This document shows positions 5,908-7,010 of a stretch of DNA of 7,010 bases, piece after piece. The translations under genes were made by a program, and so were the position numbers. The stretch lies in the NCBI GenBank assembly GCA_045590395.1, contig JAZNQX010000075.1, positions 1 to 7,010 of the forward strand, given 5' to 3'. The DNA comes from SIG607 sp045590395. Lineage in GTDB: Bacteria; Bacillota; Clostridia; Oscillospirales; Acutalibacteraceae. Numbering within the stretch: the first letter of the stretch is position 1; every line of letters starts with the position of its first letter. The notes beneath the pieces were generated by a model, which saw only the letters and a list, made by a program, of their open reading frames with translations, did not search any database and was not told where the DNA came from.

Positions 5908-5939
5908 AAAAAGCAGTATCACTATTCATGATACTGCTT
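5908..5939 (-). terminator. Rho-independent terminator of icd
   Basis: A perfect 11-base-pair inverted repeat (AAGCAGTATCA at 5911-5921 against 5929-5939) closes a 7-base loop. On the - strand it is followed by a T5 run (5912-5908). It begins five bases after the isocitrate dehydrogenase stop codon (5947-5945). It separates icd from the downstream serine hydrolase, which needs its own promoter. A T-run also follows on the + strand (5941-5946), but no + strand gene approaches it. Confidence 0.87.
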
Positions 5940-5944
5940 CTTTT

Positions 5945-7010
5945 TTACATATTATCAAAGGTTTCTTTAATAGCCAGTAAAAATTCTTTACTGTTTACAC
6001 CCTTTTTATTTTCAAGGGTTGAAAGGGACACAAGGTCTTTGGTCATTATACCGTTTTCAATGGTCTTAATTGTTGCCGCTTCCATTTTGTCAGCGTACTC
6101 TACCAGAGCATCAATGCCGTCAAGGCTACCTCTTTTTCTGAGAGCGCCTGTCCAGGCAAAAATAGTTGCAACAGGGTTGGTGCTGGTTTCCTCACCGTCT
6201 CTGTATCTGTAATAATGACGGGTTACAGTGCCGTGGGCAGCCTCATACTCATATTTACCATCAGGTGAAACAAGTACACTTGTCATCATAGCAAGACTGC
6301 CAAAGGCAGTAGCCAACATATCACTCATAACGTCACCGTCATAGTTCTTACAAGCCCAGATATAACCGCCTTTTGAACGGATAACTCTGGCAACGGCATC
6401 GTCTATAAGGGTGTAGAAATATTCAATACCTGCTGCCTCAAATTTTTCTTTATATTCGTTTTCATAAATTTCAGCAAATATATCCTTAAATCTGTGGTCG
6501 TAGGTTTTAGAAATTGTATCCTTACTGGAGAACCACAAATCTTGTTTTTTATCAAGCGCATACTCAAAGCAGGAGCGCGCAAAGCTTTCAATAGAAGCGT
6601 CAATATTATGAAGGCCCTGAATAATACCTGCACTGTTTTCAAAGGAAAGAATAGTCTGTCTTCTCTCGATTCCGTCCTTATCTGTTACAACAAGCTCGGC
6701 GGTCGCGCCTTTTTCTACCTTGAATTCCACATTTTTATAAACATCACCGTAAGCATGACGAGCTATAATAATTGGTTTCTCCCAATTAGAAACAACAGGT
6801 TTTATGCCGTTTACAACAACAGGCTCTCTGAAAACAGTACCGTCAAGTATTGCTCTGACAGTTCCGTTAGGGCTTTTCCACATCTGCTTTAAGTTATATT
6901 CCTCAACGCGCTGAGCGTTAGGAGTAATAGTTGCGCATTTTACACCAACACCGTACTTTTTAATAGCCTCTGCGGCTTCAACCGTTACTTTATCATCGGT
7001 TTCATCACGG
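5945..7010 (-). CDS. icd: NADP-dependent isocitrate dehydrogenase, eukaryotic-type (partial, N-terminus missing)
   Basis: About 354 codons are visible; the frame continues off the right edge (first full codon at 7009), so the ATG at 6883 is internal. By comparison with human IDH1, about 48 N-terminal residues are missing. Visible-fragment residues: substrate loop KSPNGT (45-50), RHAYGD with catalytic Tyr87, catalytic Lys163 (SSKDT), metal ligands Asp203 (LIDDAV), Asp226 and Asp230 (NYDGDVMSD), and the NADP-binding stretch HGTVTRHYYRYRDG (259-272) followed by STNP. It oxidises isocitrate to 2-oxoglutarate and CO2, producing NADPH, in the cytoplasm. The HGTVTRHY motif and overall identity place it with the dimeric eukaryotic-like NADP enzymes rather than the E. 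coli Icd type. All visible catalytic residues are intact. The start, promoter and upstream neighbours are outside the window; the transcript ends at the hairpin just after the stop. Confidence 0.95.
   Translation of the reverse strand, partial: RDETDDKVTVEAAEAIKKYGVGVKCATITPNAQRVEEYNLKQMWKSPNGTVRAILDGTVFREPVVVNGIKPVVSNWEKPIIIARHAYGDVYKNVEFKVEKGATAELVVTDKDGIERRQTILSFENSAGIIQGLHNIDASIESFARSCFEYALDKKQDLWFSSKDTISKTYDHRFKDIFAEIYENEYKEKFEAAGIEYFYTLIDDAVARVIRSKGGYIWACKNYDGDVMSDMLATAFGSLAMMTSVLVSPDGKYEYEAAHGTVTRHYYRYRDGEETSTNPVATIFAWTGALRKRGSLDGIDALVEYADKMEAATIKTIENGIMTKDLVSLSTLENKKGVNSKEFLLAIKETFDNM

Noticed and set aside
5770..5922. Possible 51-residue N-terminal extension of the serine hydrolase with a hydrophobic patch resembling a membrane anchor.
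   Set aside because: It begins within the icd terminator, contains the likely promoter of the gene, and has no ribosome binding site for its GTG or internal ATG. A TTG with a good site begins the conserved domain.
1..7010. Search for mobile elements, integrase sites, CRISPR repeats, tRNA or riboswitches.
   Set aside because: No transposase, terminal repeats, regularly spaced repeats, cloverleaf or long structured leader was seen. The only strong hairpins are the three terminators.

Overview
The window looks like a chromosomal segment of a low-to-moderate GC Gram-positive anaerobe, most likely an uncultured gut-type member of the Clostridia. This rests on AT-rich intergenic DNA, strong AGGAGG/AGGAGA ribosome binding sites, short intergenic gaps and typical clostridial protein variants. 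The taxonomic call is an inference and no marker gene is present.

Layout, left to right. (1) Positions 1-136 (+) hold the last 44 codons of an ATP-type phosphoenolpyruvate carboxykinase (pckA), followed by a hairpin terminator. (2) Positions 213-3686 (-) hold a tight four-gene operon, transcribed right to left: a metallo-beta-lactamase-fold hydrolase, an enolase-superfamily sugar-acid dehydratase (galactonate/gluconate dehydratase-like), a family 16 glycoside hydrolase without a signal peptide, and a short-chain dehydrogenase. Gaps run from a 4-base overlap to 14 bases. (3) Positions 3795-4598 (+) hold a divergent AraC-family regulator. The 108-base gap between it and the operon carries two overlapping, oppositely oriented promoters and a direct repeat with a 21-base period, placed as expected for an AraC-type activator of the operon. 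(4) A strong hairpin sits between the convergent ends of the regulator gene and the next gene. (5) Positions 4630-5769 (-) hold a serine beta-lactamase-fold hydrolase (class C/esterase type), best read from a TTG start with its own promoter. (6) From 5945 off the right edge (-) runs a eukaryotic-type NADP-dependent isocitrate dehydrogenase, with a terminator directly after its stop.

The operon reads as a small inducible cytoplasmic carbohydrate pathway. The GH16 enzyme would cut an imported oligosaccharide. The SDR and the MBL protein (possibly a lactonase) would help convert a released sugar to a sugar acid or an intermediate. The dehydratase would turn an aldonate into a 2-keto-3-deoxy acid. 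No transporter, kinase or aldolase is visible, so those steps must be encoded elsewhere. The substrate cannot be read from sequence alone. The flanking genes (pckA, icd) are central-metabolism housekeeping genes, so the operon, regulator and serine hydrolase look like an accessory block between core genes. No mobile element, CRISPR array, RNA gene or long non-coding stretch is seen; every gap is under 200 bases.
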